Source of the DNA: Actinomadura opuntiae
GTDB taxonomy: Bacteria; Actinomycetota; Actinomycetes; Streptosporangiales; Streptosporangiaceae
Direction: 5' to 3'
DNA: 64,000 bases
Assembly: GCF_030283205.1 (NCBI RefSeq)
Contig: NZ_JASNWF010000032.1
Location: forward strand, 24,139 to 88,138
Part shown: positions 8,639 through 17,991 of the stretch, in pieces
Layout: every line of letters starts with the position of its first letter
Numbering within the stretch: the first letter of the stretch is position 1
The notes under the pieces: model-generated
Database searches by the model: none
The model's input: the letters and a program-made list of their open reading frames with translations, nothing else
What the model was told of the DNA's origin: nothing
Position numbers and translations under genes: made by a program

Positions 8639-9679
8639 CTAGCCGGTTCTGGAGACGACGTAGTCGCAGAGGCCGGTGAAGGCGTCGCGGGCGGGGATGG
8701 CGGGGAGGGTGAGGAGTTCGGCGCGGGCGTCCTCCGCGCAGCGGCGCAGGTCGGCGCGGGCGCGGTCCATCGCGGGGTGGGCGCGCAGGAGCGCGAGGGC
8801 CTCGGCGTGCAGGGCGTCGTCGGACAGGTCCTGGACGAGCAGTTCGCGCAGCCGCGCGTCGTCGGGGCCGGAGCCGACGCCGCCGAGGACGAGGTGCATC
8901 GGGAGGGTGCGGATGCCTTCGCGCAGGTCGGTGCCGGGGGTCTTGCCCGACTCGTCGGTCTCGGAGGTGATGTCGAGGATGTCGTCCTGCAGCTGGAAGG
9001 CGACGCCGATCTTCTCGCACGCGGAGGTGATGGTGTCGACGACGTGCGGGGGGGCGCCCGACAGCAGCGCGCCGAACTGGCCGGACACCGTGATGAGGGA
9101 GGCGGTCTTGTCCGCGACGACCTGCAGGTAGTGCTTGAGGGGGTCGGCGCCCTCGGCGGGGCCGACGGTCTCCTGGATCTGGCCGCGCACCAGCCGGGCG
9201 AACGCGCGGGCCTGGATCCGGACGGCCTCGGGGCCGAGGTCGGCGAGCAGGTCGGACGCGCGGGCGAACAGGTAGTCGCCGGTGAGGATCGCGACGGTGT
9301 TGGTCCACCGGGAGTTCGCGGACGCCTGGCCGCGCCGGACGGTCGCCTCGTCCATGACGTCGTCGTGGTAGAGGGTGCCGAGGTGGGTCAGCTCGACGAC
9401 GACGGCGGCGGGCACGACGCCGGGGGCGGCGGGGTCGCCGAAGTGCGAGGCGAGCAGCACCAGCATCGGCCGGAACCGCTTGCCGCCCGCCTCGACGAGG
9501 TGCTTGGAGGCCTGGGTGAGCAGCGGGTCCTCGCCCCGCACCGATTCCAGCAGCAGCTCCTCGACTGCGGCCAGCCGCTCCCTGGCGTCGGCCGCGAGGG
9601 CCGAGTCGACGGGAAGCCCGAACGGGCCGGGCTCCTGCCGAGCCGGCCCGCCGGACTTCTCAGCGATTGGGTCGCTCAC
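8639..9679 (-). CDS. Long-chain polyprenyl diphosphate synthase
   Basis: A 346-residue trans-isoprenyl diphosphate synthase. The GTG at 9679 is chosen as the start because a good GGGAG ribosome site lies 6-7 nt ahead and upstream residues look non-coding. Both aspartate-rich Mg2+ sites are intact: first HDDVMDEA, second QDDILD, with the GGKRFRP substrate motif before them. The enzyme elongates allylic diphosphates with IPP; the small residues before the first Asp motif suit a long-chain product such as the menaquinone side chain. Its position right behind nuoN and in the same block as menG supports a quinone role rather than supply of the terpene operon at 0-4 kb. Confidence 0.9.
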   Translation of the reverse strand: MSDPIAEKSGGPARQEPGPFGLPVDSALAADARERLAAVEELLLESVRGEDPLLTQASKHLVEAGGKRFRPMLVLLASHFGDPAAPGVVPAAVVVELTHLGTLYHDDVMDEATVRRGQASANSRWTNTVAILTGDYLFARASDLLADLGPEAVRIQARAFARLVRGQIQETVGPAEGADPLKHYLQVVADKTASLITVSGQFGALLSGAPPHVVDTITSACEKIGVAFQLQDDILDITSETDESGKTPGTDLREGIRTLPMHLVLGGVGSGPDDARLRELLVQDLSDDALHAEALALLRAHPAMDRARADLRRCAEDARAELLTLPAIPARDAFTGLCDYVVSRTG

Positions 9680-9689
9680 CCAAGACTCC

Positions 9690-11297
9690 CTACCGGACGA
9701 ACATGTGGGTCGTTGCGTGGCCCGCAAGGTCCAGAATGGGCTGCGGAATCACGCCGAGTACCACAGTAGCCGTCGCGCCGAGCGCCACCGCAGCCGCGGT
9801 CGCTGGGCCCGCGACGACGACGGGGCCGTCCGCCTCCGGCTCGCTGAAGAACATCACGACGATCACCTTCACGTAGAAGAAGGCGGCCACCGCGGAGGAG
9901 ACGACGCCGACCACGACCAGCGGGGTCGCGCCGCTTTCGACGGCGGCCTTGAACACCGCGAACTTGCCGGTGAAGCCGCTGGTCAGCGGGATTCCGGCGA
10001 AGGCGAGCAGGAAGAAGGAGAACACCCCGGCGACGACCGGGGAGCGCTTGCCGAGGCCCGCCCAGCGCGACAGGTGCCCGGCCTCGCCGCCGGCGTCGCG
10101 CACCATCGTGACGACGGCGAAGGCGCCGATGGAGGTGAAGCCGTAGGCGACGAGGTAGAACATCGTGCTGGACAGGCCGTCGCGCGAGGTGGCGACGACG
10201 CCCATGAGCAGGAAGCCCGCGTGCGCGATGGACGAGTACGCCAGCATCCGCTTGATGTCGGACTGGGTGATCGCGATGATCGCGCCGACGACCATCGTGA
10301 GAATCGCCACTCCCCACATGTAGGGCCGCCAGTCCCACTTCATGGTCTCGAACCCGACGTAGTACACCCGCAGGATCCCGCCGAACGCGGCGACGACCGT
10401 GCAGGACGCCATCAGCGCGGTGATCGGGGTCGGGGCGCCCTGGTAGACGTCCGGCTTCCACATGTGGAAGGGGACGCCGCCGAGCTTGAACAGCAGCCCG
10501 ACCGACAGCAGCGCGACGCCCGCCAGCAGCAGGGTCTCGCTGCCGGCGTCCTTGCTGACCTGCGCGGAGATGTCCGACAGCCGGACCGAGCCGGCGTAGC
10601 CGTACAGCAGCGCCGTCCCGTACAGGAAGAACGCCGAGGAGAACGCGCCGAGCAGGAAGTACTTGACGGCCGCCTCCTGGGAGAGCAGCCGCCGCCGGCG
10701 GGCGAGGCCGCACAGCAGGTACAGCGGCAGCGACATGACCTCCAGCGCCACGAACATGGTGAGCAGGTCGTTGGCGGCGGGGAACATCATCATGCCGCCG
10801 ACCGCGAACATCATCAGCGGGAACACCTCGGTCTGGGTGATCCCGGCGGCGGCGCTGCGCTGCTCGGCCTCGCTGCCGGGCAGCGCGGACGCCTGCGGCG
10901 CGAAGTGGCCGCCGACGACGCCGCTGCGGCCGTTGCCGCGCTCGGCGATCAGCAGCAGGCTGACCAGGGCGAGGACCAGGATGGTGCCCTGCAGGAACAG
11001 GGTCGGGCCGTCCACTCCGAGGGCGCCCTGCGCGGCGACGTGGTGCGGGTCGTCGCGCCAGCCGAGCAGGATCGTCCACACGAACGCGCCCGCGAGGCCG
11101 AGGAACGCGACCGGCACCTGCACCGCGTACCGCCAGGTGCGGCCGACGAACGCCTCGACGAGGACGCCCGCGACGGCGATGCCGAGGACGAGCAGCAGCG
11201 GCCCGATCTGGCCGTACTCGATGTGCGGCGCGGGGATGTCACCCCCCTGGGCGAGCACCCCGTGAGCCGCCGGGCTCAGGTGACTGGTCGGGCTCAT
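9690..11297 (-). CDS. nuoN: NADH-quinone oxidoreductase subunit N
   Basis: A 535-residue antiporter-like proton-channel subunit of complex I, with about 14 membrane helices. It belongs to the same Mrp-antiporter family as NuoL and NuoM, and conserved charged residues sit in broken helices such as GGVPFHMWKPDVYQGAPTP. The ATG at 11297 overlaps the nuoM stop (ATGA). It is the last gene of the nuoA-N operon, and the prenyl synthase gene begins only 10 nt after its stop, so the two are probably co-transcribed. Confidence 0.97.
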   Translation of the reverse strand: MSPTSHLSPAAHGVLAQGGDIPAPHIEYGQIGPLLLVLGIAVAGVLVEAFVGRTWRYAVQVPVAFLGLAGAFVWTILLGWRDDPHHVAAQGALGVDGPTLFLQGTILVLALVSLLLIAERGNGRSGVVGGHFAPQASALPGSEAEQRSAAAGITQTEVFPLMMFAVGGMMMFPAANDLLTMFVALEVMSLPLYLLCGLARRRRLLSQEAAVKYFLLGAFSSAFFLYGTALLYGYAGSVRLSDISAQVSKDAGSETLLLAGVALLSVGLLFKLGGVPFHMWKPDVYQGAPTPITALMASCTVVAAFGGILRVYYVGFETMKWDWRPYMWGVAILTMVVGAIIAITQSDIKRMLAYSSIAHAGFLLMGVVATSRDGLSSTMFYLVAYGFTSIGAFAVVTMVRDAGGEAGHLSRWAGLGKRSPVVAGVFSFFLLAFAGIPLTSGFTGKFAVFKAAVESGATPLVVVGVVSSAVAAFFYVKVIVVMFFSEPEADGPVVVAGPATAAAVALGATATVVLGVIPQPILDLAGHATTHMFVR

Positions 11298-12883
11298 GGA
11301 CGGGCTCCGTTCTCGGCGACGTTACCGGTGAGCGTCGGCGCCGGGTCGTGCCGGTCGACACGGGCGAGCGTCTCCTTCACCGACGGGTTGATCACATGCA
11401 GCACCGGCTGCGGGAAGAAGCCCATCGCCACGATGATCGCGATGATCGGGGCGACGGCCCACTTCTCGCGGGCCGTGAGGTCCTTCATGCCCTCGACGGC
11501 CGGGACCTTCGGGCCGCCCATCGTCCGCTGGTACATCCACAGGATGTAGACGGCGGCGAGGACGACGCCGGTGACGGCGAAGCACGCGGCCACCTTGTAG
11601 CGGCTGAACGTGCCGACCAGCACGAGGAACTCCGACACGAACGTCGACAGGCCGGGCAGCGACAGCCCGGACAGGCCGGCGACCAGGAAGGTCCCGGCGA
11701 GCACCGGGGCGGCCTTCTGCACCCCGCCGAAGTCGGTGATCCGCGCCGACCGGCGCCGGACGATCATGAAGCCGACGAGCAGGAACAGCGCGCCGGTGGA
11801 GAACCCGTGGTTCACCATGTACAGCGCGGCGCCGGACTGGCCCTGCGAGGTCATCGCGAAGATGCCGAGCACGATGAACCCGAAGTGCGACACCGAGGTG
11901 TAGGCGATGAGCCGCTTCATGTCGACCTGGCCGATCGCGAGGACCGCGCCGTAGATGATGCTGAGCACCGCGAACGCGAGCACGGCCGGGGTCGCCCACT
12001 TGGACGCGCCGGGGAACAGCTCCAGGCAGAACCGCAGCATCCCGTAGGTGCCGACCTTGTCGAGCACGCCGACGATCAGCACCAGCGCGCCGGGCGGGGA
12101 CTGCTGCGCCGCGGTCGGCAGCCAGGTGTGCACCGGCACCATCGGCGCCTTGATCGCGAACGCGACGAAGAAGCCGAGGAACAGCCACTTGGCGGTGGTC
12201 GGGTCGACGTGCAGCCCGGTCAGCTCGGTGAACATGAAGGTGCCGTGGCCGAGGCCGCCCTCGCCGACCGGCTTGTTCGACAGCGGGTACAGCCAGATCA
12301 CCGAGACGAGCATCAGCAGCCCGCCGAACAGCGAGTACAGCAGGAACTTCACCGCGGCGTAGGAGCGCTCGCGGGCGGCGCCGCCGCCGTAGTGCCCGAT
12401 GATGAAGTACACCGGGATGAGCATCGCCTCGAAGAAGACGTAGAACAGGAACACGTCGGTCGCCGCGAAGACGCCGATCATCGCCGCCTCGAGGGACAGC
12501 AGCAGCGCGAAGTAGGTCTTCACCGACCGCTTCGCCGGGACGTCCACGCCGCCGGACCGCTCGTCCTCGTTCCAGGACGCGAGCATGACCAGCGGGACGA
12601 GGATGACCGACAGCAGGATCAGCACCAGCGCGACGCCGTCGACGCCGAGCGCCCAGTGGATCCCGAACTCCTTGATCCACCAGTACTTCTCGGTGAACTG
12701 GAACCGGTCGCCGCCGGCGTCGAAGCCGGCCGCCATCACCAGGGCGAGGACGCCCACGAGGGTGGAGACGCCGAACGAGAACCACTTGACCAGCGGCTCG
12801 TTGTCGCGCGGCAGCACGCTGACCGCGACGGCGCCCAGCAGCGGCAGCGCGATGAGGACGCTCAGCCAGGGAAAGTCACTCAT
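11294..12883 (-). CDS. nuoM: NADH-quinone oxidoreductase subunit M
   Basis: A 529-residue membrane subunit of complex I with about 14 helices, one of three antiporter-like proton channels. The Proton_antipo_M core is recognised by VPVHTWLPTAAQQSPPGALVL and the Lys/Glu pairs in the helices before it. The ATG at 12883 overlaps the nuoL stop as ATGA. Compared with the E. coli protein the N-terminal loop is longer and acidic, as in other actinomycetes. Confidence 0.97.
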   Translation of the reverse strand: MSDFPWLSVLIALPLLGAVAVSVLPRDNEPLVKWFSFGVSTLVGVLALVMAAGFDAGGDRFQFTEKYWWIKEFGIHWALGVDGVALVLILLSVILVPLVMLASWNEDERSGGVDVPAKRSVKTYFALLLSLEAAMIGVFAATDVFLFYVFFEAMLIPVYFIIGHYGGGAARERSYAAVKFLLYSLFGGLLMLVSVIWLYPLSNKPVGEGGLGHGTFMFTELTGLHVDPTTAKWLFLGFFVAFAIKAPMVPVHTWLPTAAQQSPPGALVLIVGVLDKVGTYGMLRFCLELFPGASKWATPAVLAFAVLSIIYGAVLAIGQVDMKRLIAYTSVSHFGFIVLGIFAMTSQGQSGAALYMVNHGFSTGALFLLVGFMIVRRRSARITDFGGVQKAAPVLAGTFLVAGLSGLSLPGLSTFVSEFLVLVGTFSRYKVAACFAVTGVVLAAVYILWMYQRTMGGPKVPAVEGMKDLTAREKWAVAPIIAIIVAMGFFPQPVLHVINPSVKETLARVDRHDPAPTLTGNVAENGARP

Positions 12884-14796
12884 GACACGTTCACCACCAG
12901 GAGAGCGGCGACCACGAGCGCAGCGCCGAAGAACATGGAGAGTGCGTAGGAGCGGGCGAAGCCGGTCTGGATCCGGCGGAACCGGCCGGACGTGCCGCCG
13001 ATGAGGGCGGCGAGCCCGTTGACGGCGCCGTCGACGCCGCGTCCGTCGAACCAGACCGCGAGCCGGGTCAGCCACTGGCCGGGCCGCATCAGCAGCGACT
13101 CGTTGAGGGCGTCGCCGTACAGGTCCTTGCGGGCCGCGACGGTGACGAACGACCCCTTGGGCGCCTCGCGCGGCACGGGACGGCGCCCGTACTGCATCCA
13201 CGCGATCGCGAAACCGGCGAGCATCAGGACGAAGACCACGATGCCCGGCAGCGTGACCCACTTGAATGATTCCGCGTGCTCGGGCTTGCCGGTGACGGGC
13301 TCCAGGAAGTCGGAGAACCCGCCGAGGATCAGCAGCCCGCCCGCGGCGAGCGAGCCGATCGCGAGGACCATCAGCGGGATCGTCATCACCTTGGGCGACT
13401 CGTGCGGGTGCACGCCCTCCTCCCAGCGCTTCTCGCCGAAGAAGGTCATGATCATCACGCGCGACATGTAGTACGCGGTGATGCCCGCGCCGACCACCGC
13501 GCAGACGCCGAGGATGGCGCCGGACGTGCCGCCCTTGTCGAACGCGGCCTCGATGATGGCGTCCTTGGTGAACCAGCCGGACAGGAACGGGAACCCGATG
13601 ATCGCCAGGAACCCGAGCCCGAACGTCACATACGTCGCCATCATCACGCCGCGCAGCGCGCCGTAGTGGCGCATGTTGACGTCGTCGTTGGTGCCGTGCA
13701 TGACCGAGCCGGCGCCGAGGAACAGGCCCGCCTTGAAGAAGCCGTGCGCGATGAGGTGCGCGATGGCGAACACGTACCCGGGACGGCCGAGGCCGGCGGC
13801 GAGCGTCATGTAGCCGATCTGCGACATCGTCGACCCGGCGAGGGCCTTCTTGATGTCGTCCTTGCCGCACCCGATGATCGCACCGGCGAGCAGCGTGGCC
13901 GCGCCGACGATCGTCACCACCAGCTGCGCGGTGTCGGACATCTCGAAGATCGGCCCGGACCGGACGATCAGGTAGACGCCCGCGGTCACCATCGTCGCCG
14001 CGTGGATCAGCGCCGACACCGGGGTCGGGCCCTCCATCGCGTCCAGCAGCCAGGACTGCAGCGGCAGCTGCGCCGACTTGCCGCACGCGCCGAGCAGGAG
14101 CAGCAGCCCGATCGCGGTCGCGGTGCCGGAGCTCAGCTTGGTCGCGAGGCCCGCGTGCTCGGCGCCCGCGCCGAGGATCGGCCCGAAGTCGACCGTGTTG
14201 AACGTGGCGAACATCAGCGCGATCGCGATGATCAGCCCCATGTCGCCGACGCGGTTGACGACGAACGCCTTCTTCGCCGCGGTCGCCGCGGTCGGCTTGT
14301 GCTGCCAGAACCCGATCAGCAGGTACGAGGCGAGGCCGACGCCCTCCCAGCCGAGGAACAGCACCAGGAAGTTGCCGCCGAGCACCAGCAGCAGCATCGC
14401 CGCGACGAACAGGTTCAGGTAGCCGAAGAACCGGCGCCGGTCGGGGTCCTCGGCCATGTAGCCGACGGAGTAGATGTGGATGAGCGAGCCCACCCCGGTG
14501 ATCAGCAGTACGAAGCTGATGGACAGCGGGTCCACCAGCAGGTCCATGCCGATCTTGAACTGGCCGGCGCTGATGAAGTCCCACAGGTGCACGGTGCGGC
14601 GCCGTTCGGCGTCGCCGTAGCCGAGCATCTGGACGAGCATCGCCACGCCGATGGCGAACGACGCCACCGGCGTCAGCACGCCGAGCAGGTGCCCCCACTT
14701 GTCGGTGCGCCGCCCTCCGAGCAGGAGGACCGCGGCGCCCAGCAGGGGCAGTGCGACGAGAAGCCAGGACGCGGCCTGGATGCCTTCCGCTTTCAT
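12880..14796 (-). CDS. nuoL: NADH-quinone oxidoreductase subunit L
   Basis: A 638-residue distal antiporter-like subunit of complex I. The N-terminal Proton_antipo_N region (DPLSISFVLLITGVGSLIHIYS) and central proton-channel helices (HAATMVTAGVYLI) are intact. The C-terminus carries the long amphipathic lateral helix that braces the membrane arm, followed by a final membrane helix. Translation is coupled to nuoM by a 4-nt overlap; it follows nuoK after a 10-nt gap. Confidence 0.97.
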   Translation of the reverse strand: MKAEGIQAASWLLVALPLLGAAVLLLGGRRTDKWGHLLGVLTPVASFAIGVAMLVQMLGYGDAERRRTVHLWDFISAGQFKIGMDLLVDPLSISFVLLITGVGSLIHIYSVGYMAEDPDRRRFFGYLNLFVAAMLLLVLGGNFLVLFLGWEGVGLASYLLIGFWQHKPTAATAAKKAFVVNRVGDMGLIIAIALMFATFNTVDFGPILGAGAEHAGLATKLSSGTATAIGLLLLLGACGKSAQLPLQSWLLDAMEGPTPVSALIHAATMVTAGVYLIVRSGPIFEMSDTAQLVVTIVGAATLLAGAIIGCGKDDIKKALAGSTMSQIGYMTLAAGLGRPGYVFAIAHLIAHGFFKAGLFLGAGSVMHGTNDDVNMRHYGALRGVMMATYVTFGLGFLAIIGFPFLSGWFTKDAIIEAAFDKGGTSGAILGVCAVVGAGITAYYMSRVMIMTFFGEKRWEEGVHPHESPKVMTIPLMVLAIGSLAAGGLLILGGFSDFLEPVTGKPEHAESFKWVTLPGIVVFVLMLAGFAIAWMQYGRRPVPREAPKGSFVTVAARKDLYGDALNESLLMRPGQWLTRLAVWFDGRGVDGAVNGLAALIGGTSGRFRRIQTGFARSYALSMFFGAALVVAALLVVNVS

Positions 14797-14806
14797 CCCC
14801 GACCTC

Positions 14807-15106
14807 TCAGTACTTCAGCAGGTTCGCGTCGTCCACCGACGAGGACCTGCGGGTCCGGAAGATGGTCATGATGATCGCCAGGCCGACCACGACCTCCGCG
14901 GCCGCCACCACCATCACGAAGAACGCGATGATCTGGCCGTCGAGGGTGCCGTGCATGCGGGAGAACGTCACGAACGCCAGGTTCGTGGCGTTCAGCATGA
15001 GCTCGACGCACATGAACACCACGATCGCGTTGCGGCGCACGAGGACGCCGAGGGCTCCGATGGTGAACAGGATCGCCGAGAGCGCCAGGTAGTGCCCCGG
15101 ACTCAT
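14807..15106 (-). CDS. nuoK: NADH-quinone oxidoreductase subunit K
   Basis: A 99-residue, three-helix membrane subunit of complex I. The conserved membrane glutamates of the E-channel are present (VFMCVELMLNATNLAF and VVAAAEVVVGLAI). The size is exactly that of the family. The ATG at 15106 overlaps the nuoJ stop as ATGA. Confidence 0.98.
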   Translation of the reverse strand: MSPGHYLALSAILFTIGALGVLVRRNAIVVFMCVELMLNATNLAFVTFSRMHGTLDGQIIAFFVMVVAAAEVVVGLAIIMTIFRTRRSSSVDDANLLKY

Positions 15107-16059
15107 TGACCAGCCTCGCCTTCACGCTCGTTGCCGCCCGCGCCGCCGCCGGTACCGCCGGCGGCCGGCGTGCCGGCCCTGACGACGCGCGACTCGGCGT
15201 CCGCGTCCTTCGCCTCCTGCGTCGCCGCCTTCACCGCGGCGACGTCCTCGTCCACCGCGCCCTGCTCGGTGCCGCCGTACAGGTCGGCGTGCCGCTCGGC
15301 GGTGTCGGTGCGGGCCGCGATGACGGGGTTGACCGACAGCTCCGACGGCGTCCCGTCCGGCAGCAGCGCCGGCATGTCGACGGCGTTGTGCCTGGCGTAG
15401 GTGCCGGGGCCGGGCAGCGGCCCGGGGTGCTCGCCGGACGCGAAGCGCCGCTGCGACAGGTCCTTCTGGGTCGGCTTCGGCTCGGTGCGCTCGCGGTGCG
15501 CCAGCACCATCGCGCCCAGCGCCGCGGTGATCAGCAGCGCGCTGGTCGCCTCGAACGCGAACACGTACTTGGTGAACAGCAGCCGCGCCAGGCCGAGGAC
15601 GTTGCCGTCGGCGTTGGCGGCCTTCAGCCCGGCCGAGTCGCCGAGCGCGGCGTTGCCGAGCCCGGTGCCGAGCAGCACGACGAACCCGATCGCGACGATC
15701 ACCGCCCAGAACCGCTGGCCGCGGATCGTCTCCACCAGCGAGTCGGTAGAGGTGACGCCGACGAGCATCAGCACGAACAGGAACAGCATCAGCACCGCGC
15801 CGGTGTAGACGATCACCTGGACGAACGCCAGGAACGGCGCGTTCTGGATCGCGTACATCGCGGCGAGGCAGAGCATCACGGTCGCCAGCAGCAGCGCCGA
15901 GTGGACCGCCTTGCGGACCAGGATCATGCCGAGCGCGGCGCAGACCGACACGACGGCGAGCAGCCAGAAGAAGAACGGCTCCCCCGACTGCTTGTCGGCG
16001 ACGTGCCCCGCAAGGACCCCGGCGGCCTGGAGATGCGCGGCCTGGAGGTGGGCGGTCAC
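15103..16059 (-). CDS. nuoJ: NADH-quinone oxidoreductase subunit J with long C-terminal tail
   Basis: A 318-residue NuoJ. The first 190 residues hold the five membrane helices of the family, including the TM3 region (VYTGAVLMLFLFVLML) where a pi-bulge transition gates proton transfer. The remaining 120 residues are hydrophilic, Ala/Glu/Gly-rich and probably cytoplasmic and disordered; many actinomycete NuoJ proteins have such tails, which E. coli lacks. The start overlaps nuoI by 4 nt. Confidence 0.96.
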   Translation of the reverse strand: MTAHLQAAHLQAAGVLAGHVADKQSGEPFFFWLLAVVSVCAALGMILVRKAVHSALLLATVMLCLAAMYAIQNAPFLAFVQVIVYTGAVLMLFLFVLMLVGVTSTDSLVETIRGQRFWAVIVAIGFVVLLGTGLGNAALGDSAGLKAANADGNVLGLARLLFTKYVFAFEATSALLITAALGAMVLAHRERTEPKPTQKDLSQRRFASGEHPGPLPGPGTYARHNAVDMPALLPDGTPSELSVNPVIAARTDTAERHADLYGGTEQGAVDEDVAAVKAATQEAKDADAESRVVRAGTPAAGGTGGGAGGNEREGEAGQ

Positions 16060-16667
16060 TTGCCCTCACCGCCCTCGGCCGCCTGCTCCCGCTTCACCGC
16101 GTTGTCGACGCTCGCCCGTCCGCCGCCCTGTGCCGGGACGGTCGGGGCGGCGTCCTCGGGCTGGAGGCCGAGGCGGTAGTAGTCCTCCTCGGTGTCGCCG
16201 AGCCGCATCTCGTGCGGCGGCGGCTCCATGCCCTCGCGCAGCGGGGCGAGCAGCATGTCCTTGGTGTAGATCAGGCTCTCGCGGCTGTCGTCGGCGAGCT
16301 CGTACTCGTTGGTCATCGTCAGCGCCCGCGTCGGGCACGCCTCGATGCACAGGCCGCACAGGATGCACCGCAGATAGTTGATCTGGTAGGTGCGGCCGTA
16401 CCGCTCGCCGGGCGAGTACCGCTCGTCCTCGGTGTTGTCCGCGCCCTCGACGAAGATCGCGTCCGCGGGGCAGGCCCAGGCGCACAGCTCGCAGCCGATG
16501 CACTTCTCCAGCCCGTCCGGCCACCGGTTCAGCTGGTGCCGCCCGTGGAAGCGCGGGGCGGTCGGCTTCTTCACCTCGGGGTACTGAACGGTCTCGCTCT
16601 TCATGAACATCTGGTGGAACGAGACCCCGAACCCCTTGACCGGATTCAGGAAATCAGTGAGTCCCAC
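16056..16667 (-). CDS. nuoI: NADH-quinone oxidoreductase subunit I (2x[4Fe-4S])
   Basis: A 203-residue ferredoxin-like subunit carrying clusters N6a and N6b in the peripheral arm. The two cluster motifs are CIGCELCAWACP and CILCGLCIEACP, each with the expected CxxCxxCxxxCP spacing. It relays electrons from NuoG to NuoB. The coding region overlaps nuoH by 14 nt and nuoJ by 4 nt. Confidence 0.98.
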   Translation of the reverse strand: MGLTDFLNPVKGFGVSFHQMFMKSETVQYPEVKKPTAPRFHGRHQLNRWPDGLEKCIGCELCAWACPADAIFVEGADNTEDERYSPGERYGRTYQINYLRCILCGLCIEACPTRALTMTNEYELADDSRESLIYTKDMLLAPLREGMEPPPHEMRLGDTEEDYYRLGLQPEDAAPTVPAQGGGRASVDNAVKREQAAEGGEGK

Positions 16668-17991
16668 TGGTGACCTCCTCGGAGGCGGATTCGATCGTGG
16701 CCGGGCGGGTGGGCTCCTCGCGGGCCCGGCCGTGGTAGTGGGGGGCGTCCATCGGCGGCACCGGGAACCCGCCGGCGGACGGGTCCCGGGGGGCGGGCGC
16801 GTCGGCGCCCGGGACGATCTCGCCGCCGTCGCCGCCGCGGACCATCTCCCAGACCACGGTGACCACCAGCACGACGGCGATGACCCCGGCGGTGATCCAC
16901 AGGATCTGCTGGATGTCGTAGCCGTCGTTCTTGAACGCCTTGATGGTGGAGACCAGCAGGATCCAGGCCAGCGAGACCGGCATCAGGATCTTCCAGCCGA
17001 GCTTCATCAGCTGGTCGTAGCGCACCCGCGGCAGCGAGCCGCGCAGCCAGACGAAGAAGAAGATGAACAGCCAGAGCTTGACCAGGAACCACAGCACCGG
17101 CCACCAGCCGGAGTTGGCGCCCGACCACACGGTGGAGATCGGCGCGGGCGCCCGCCAGCCGCCGAGGAACAGCGTGGTGGCGAGGGCCGACAGCGTCGCC
17201 AGGTTGATGTACTCGGCGAGGAAGAACATCGCGAACTTCAGCGACGAGTACTCGGTGTGGAAGCCGCCGACCAGCTCGCCCTCGCCCTCGGGCAGGTCGA
17301 ACGGGATGCGGTTCGACTCGCCCATCATCGTGATCACGTAGACCACGAACGACGGCGCGAGCAGCACCGCGAACCAGATGTGGTCCTGCTTGGCGACGAT
17401 CTCCGAGGTGGACATCGACCCGGCGAACATGAACACCGCGACGAACGACAGCCCCATCGCGATCTCGTAGGAGATCATCTGCGCGGACGAGCGGAGCCCG
17501 CCGAGCAGCGAGTACGGCGACATCGACGACCAGCCCGCCAGCACGACCCCGTAGATGCCCATCGACGACATCGCCAGCACCAGCAGCACCGCGACCGGCA
17601 GGTCGGTGCCCTGCAGCGCGGTGTGGTGCCCGAAGATCGACACCGTCGGGCCGAACGGGATGATGACGAAGGAGATGAACGCCGGCACCGCCGACATCAC
17701 CGGCGCGAGGACGAACACGACCTTGTCGACCTGGCGGGGGACGATGTCCTCCTTCAGCGCCAGCTTCACGCCGTCGGCCAGGCCCTGCAGCAGGCCCATG
17801 GGCCCGGCGCGGTTCGGGCCGACGCGCAGCTGCATCCGCCCGATGACCCGCCGCTCGACCCACATCGACAGCAGGACGGTCAGCACCAGGAAGACGAAGA
17901 TGACCAGCACCTTGCCGCCGATCAGCCACCACGGGTCCTTGCCGAACGTGGCGAGCGTGGGATCGGCGGCGGGCGCCGCAAGCGGACTCAT
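16654..17991 (-). CDS. nuoH: NADH-quinone oxidoreductase subunit H
   Basis: A 445-residue membrane subunit with eight or nine helices that forms the quinone chamber at the junction of both arms. Family signatures are VERRVIGRMQLRVGPNRAGP in the first cytoplasmic loop and the acidic loop LPEGEGELVGGFHTEYSS. The ATG at 17991 overlaps the nuoG stop by ATGA. An extended, hydrophilic C-terminus of about 60 residues is typical of actinomycetes. Confidence 0.97.
   Translation of the reverse strand: MSPLAAPAADPTLATFGKDPWWLIGGKVLVIFVFLVLTVLLSMWVERRVIGRMQLRVGPNRAGPMGLLQGLADGVKLALKEDIVPRQVDKVVFVLAPVMSAVPAFISFVIIPFGPTVSIFGHHTALQGTDLPVAVLLVLAMSSMGIYGVVLAGWSSMSPYSLLGGLRSSAQMISYEIAMGLSFVAVFMFAGSMSTSEIVAKQDHIWFAVLLAPSFVVYVITMMGESNRIPFDLPEGEGELVGGFHTEYSSLKFAMFFLAEYINLATLSALATTLFLGGWRAPAPISTVWSGANSGWWPVLWFLVKLWLFIFFFVWLRGSLPRVRYDQLMKLGWKILMPVSLAWILLVSTIKAFKNDGYDIQQILWITAGVIAVVLVVTVVWEMVRGGDGGEIVPGADAPAPRDPSAGGFPVPPMDAPHYHGRAREEPTRPATIESASEEVTSGTH

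Noticed and set aside
8639..9679. Prenyl synthase as the precursor supplier of the terpene operon
   Set aside because: It is on the opposite strand, behind nuoN, and looks like a long-chain enzyme; the quinone context explains it better.
8576..9769. Long antisense frames over nuo, hem and prenyl synthase genes
   Set aside because: In very GC-rich DNA the opposite strand is often open; their composition is Arg/Gly/Ala-rich with no motif, and real genes lie on the other strand.
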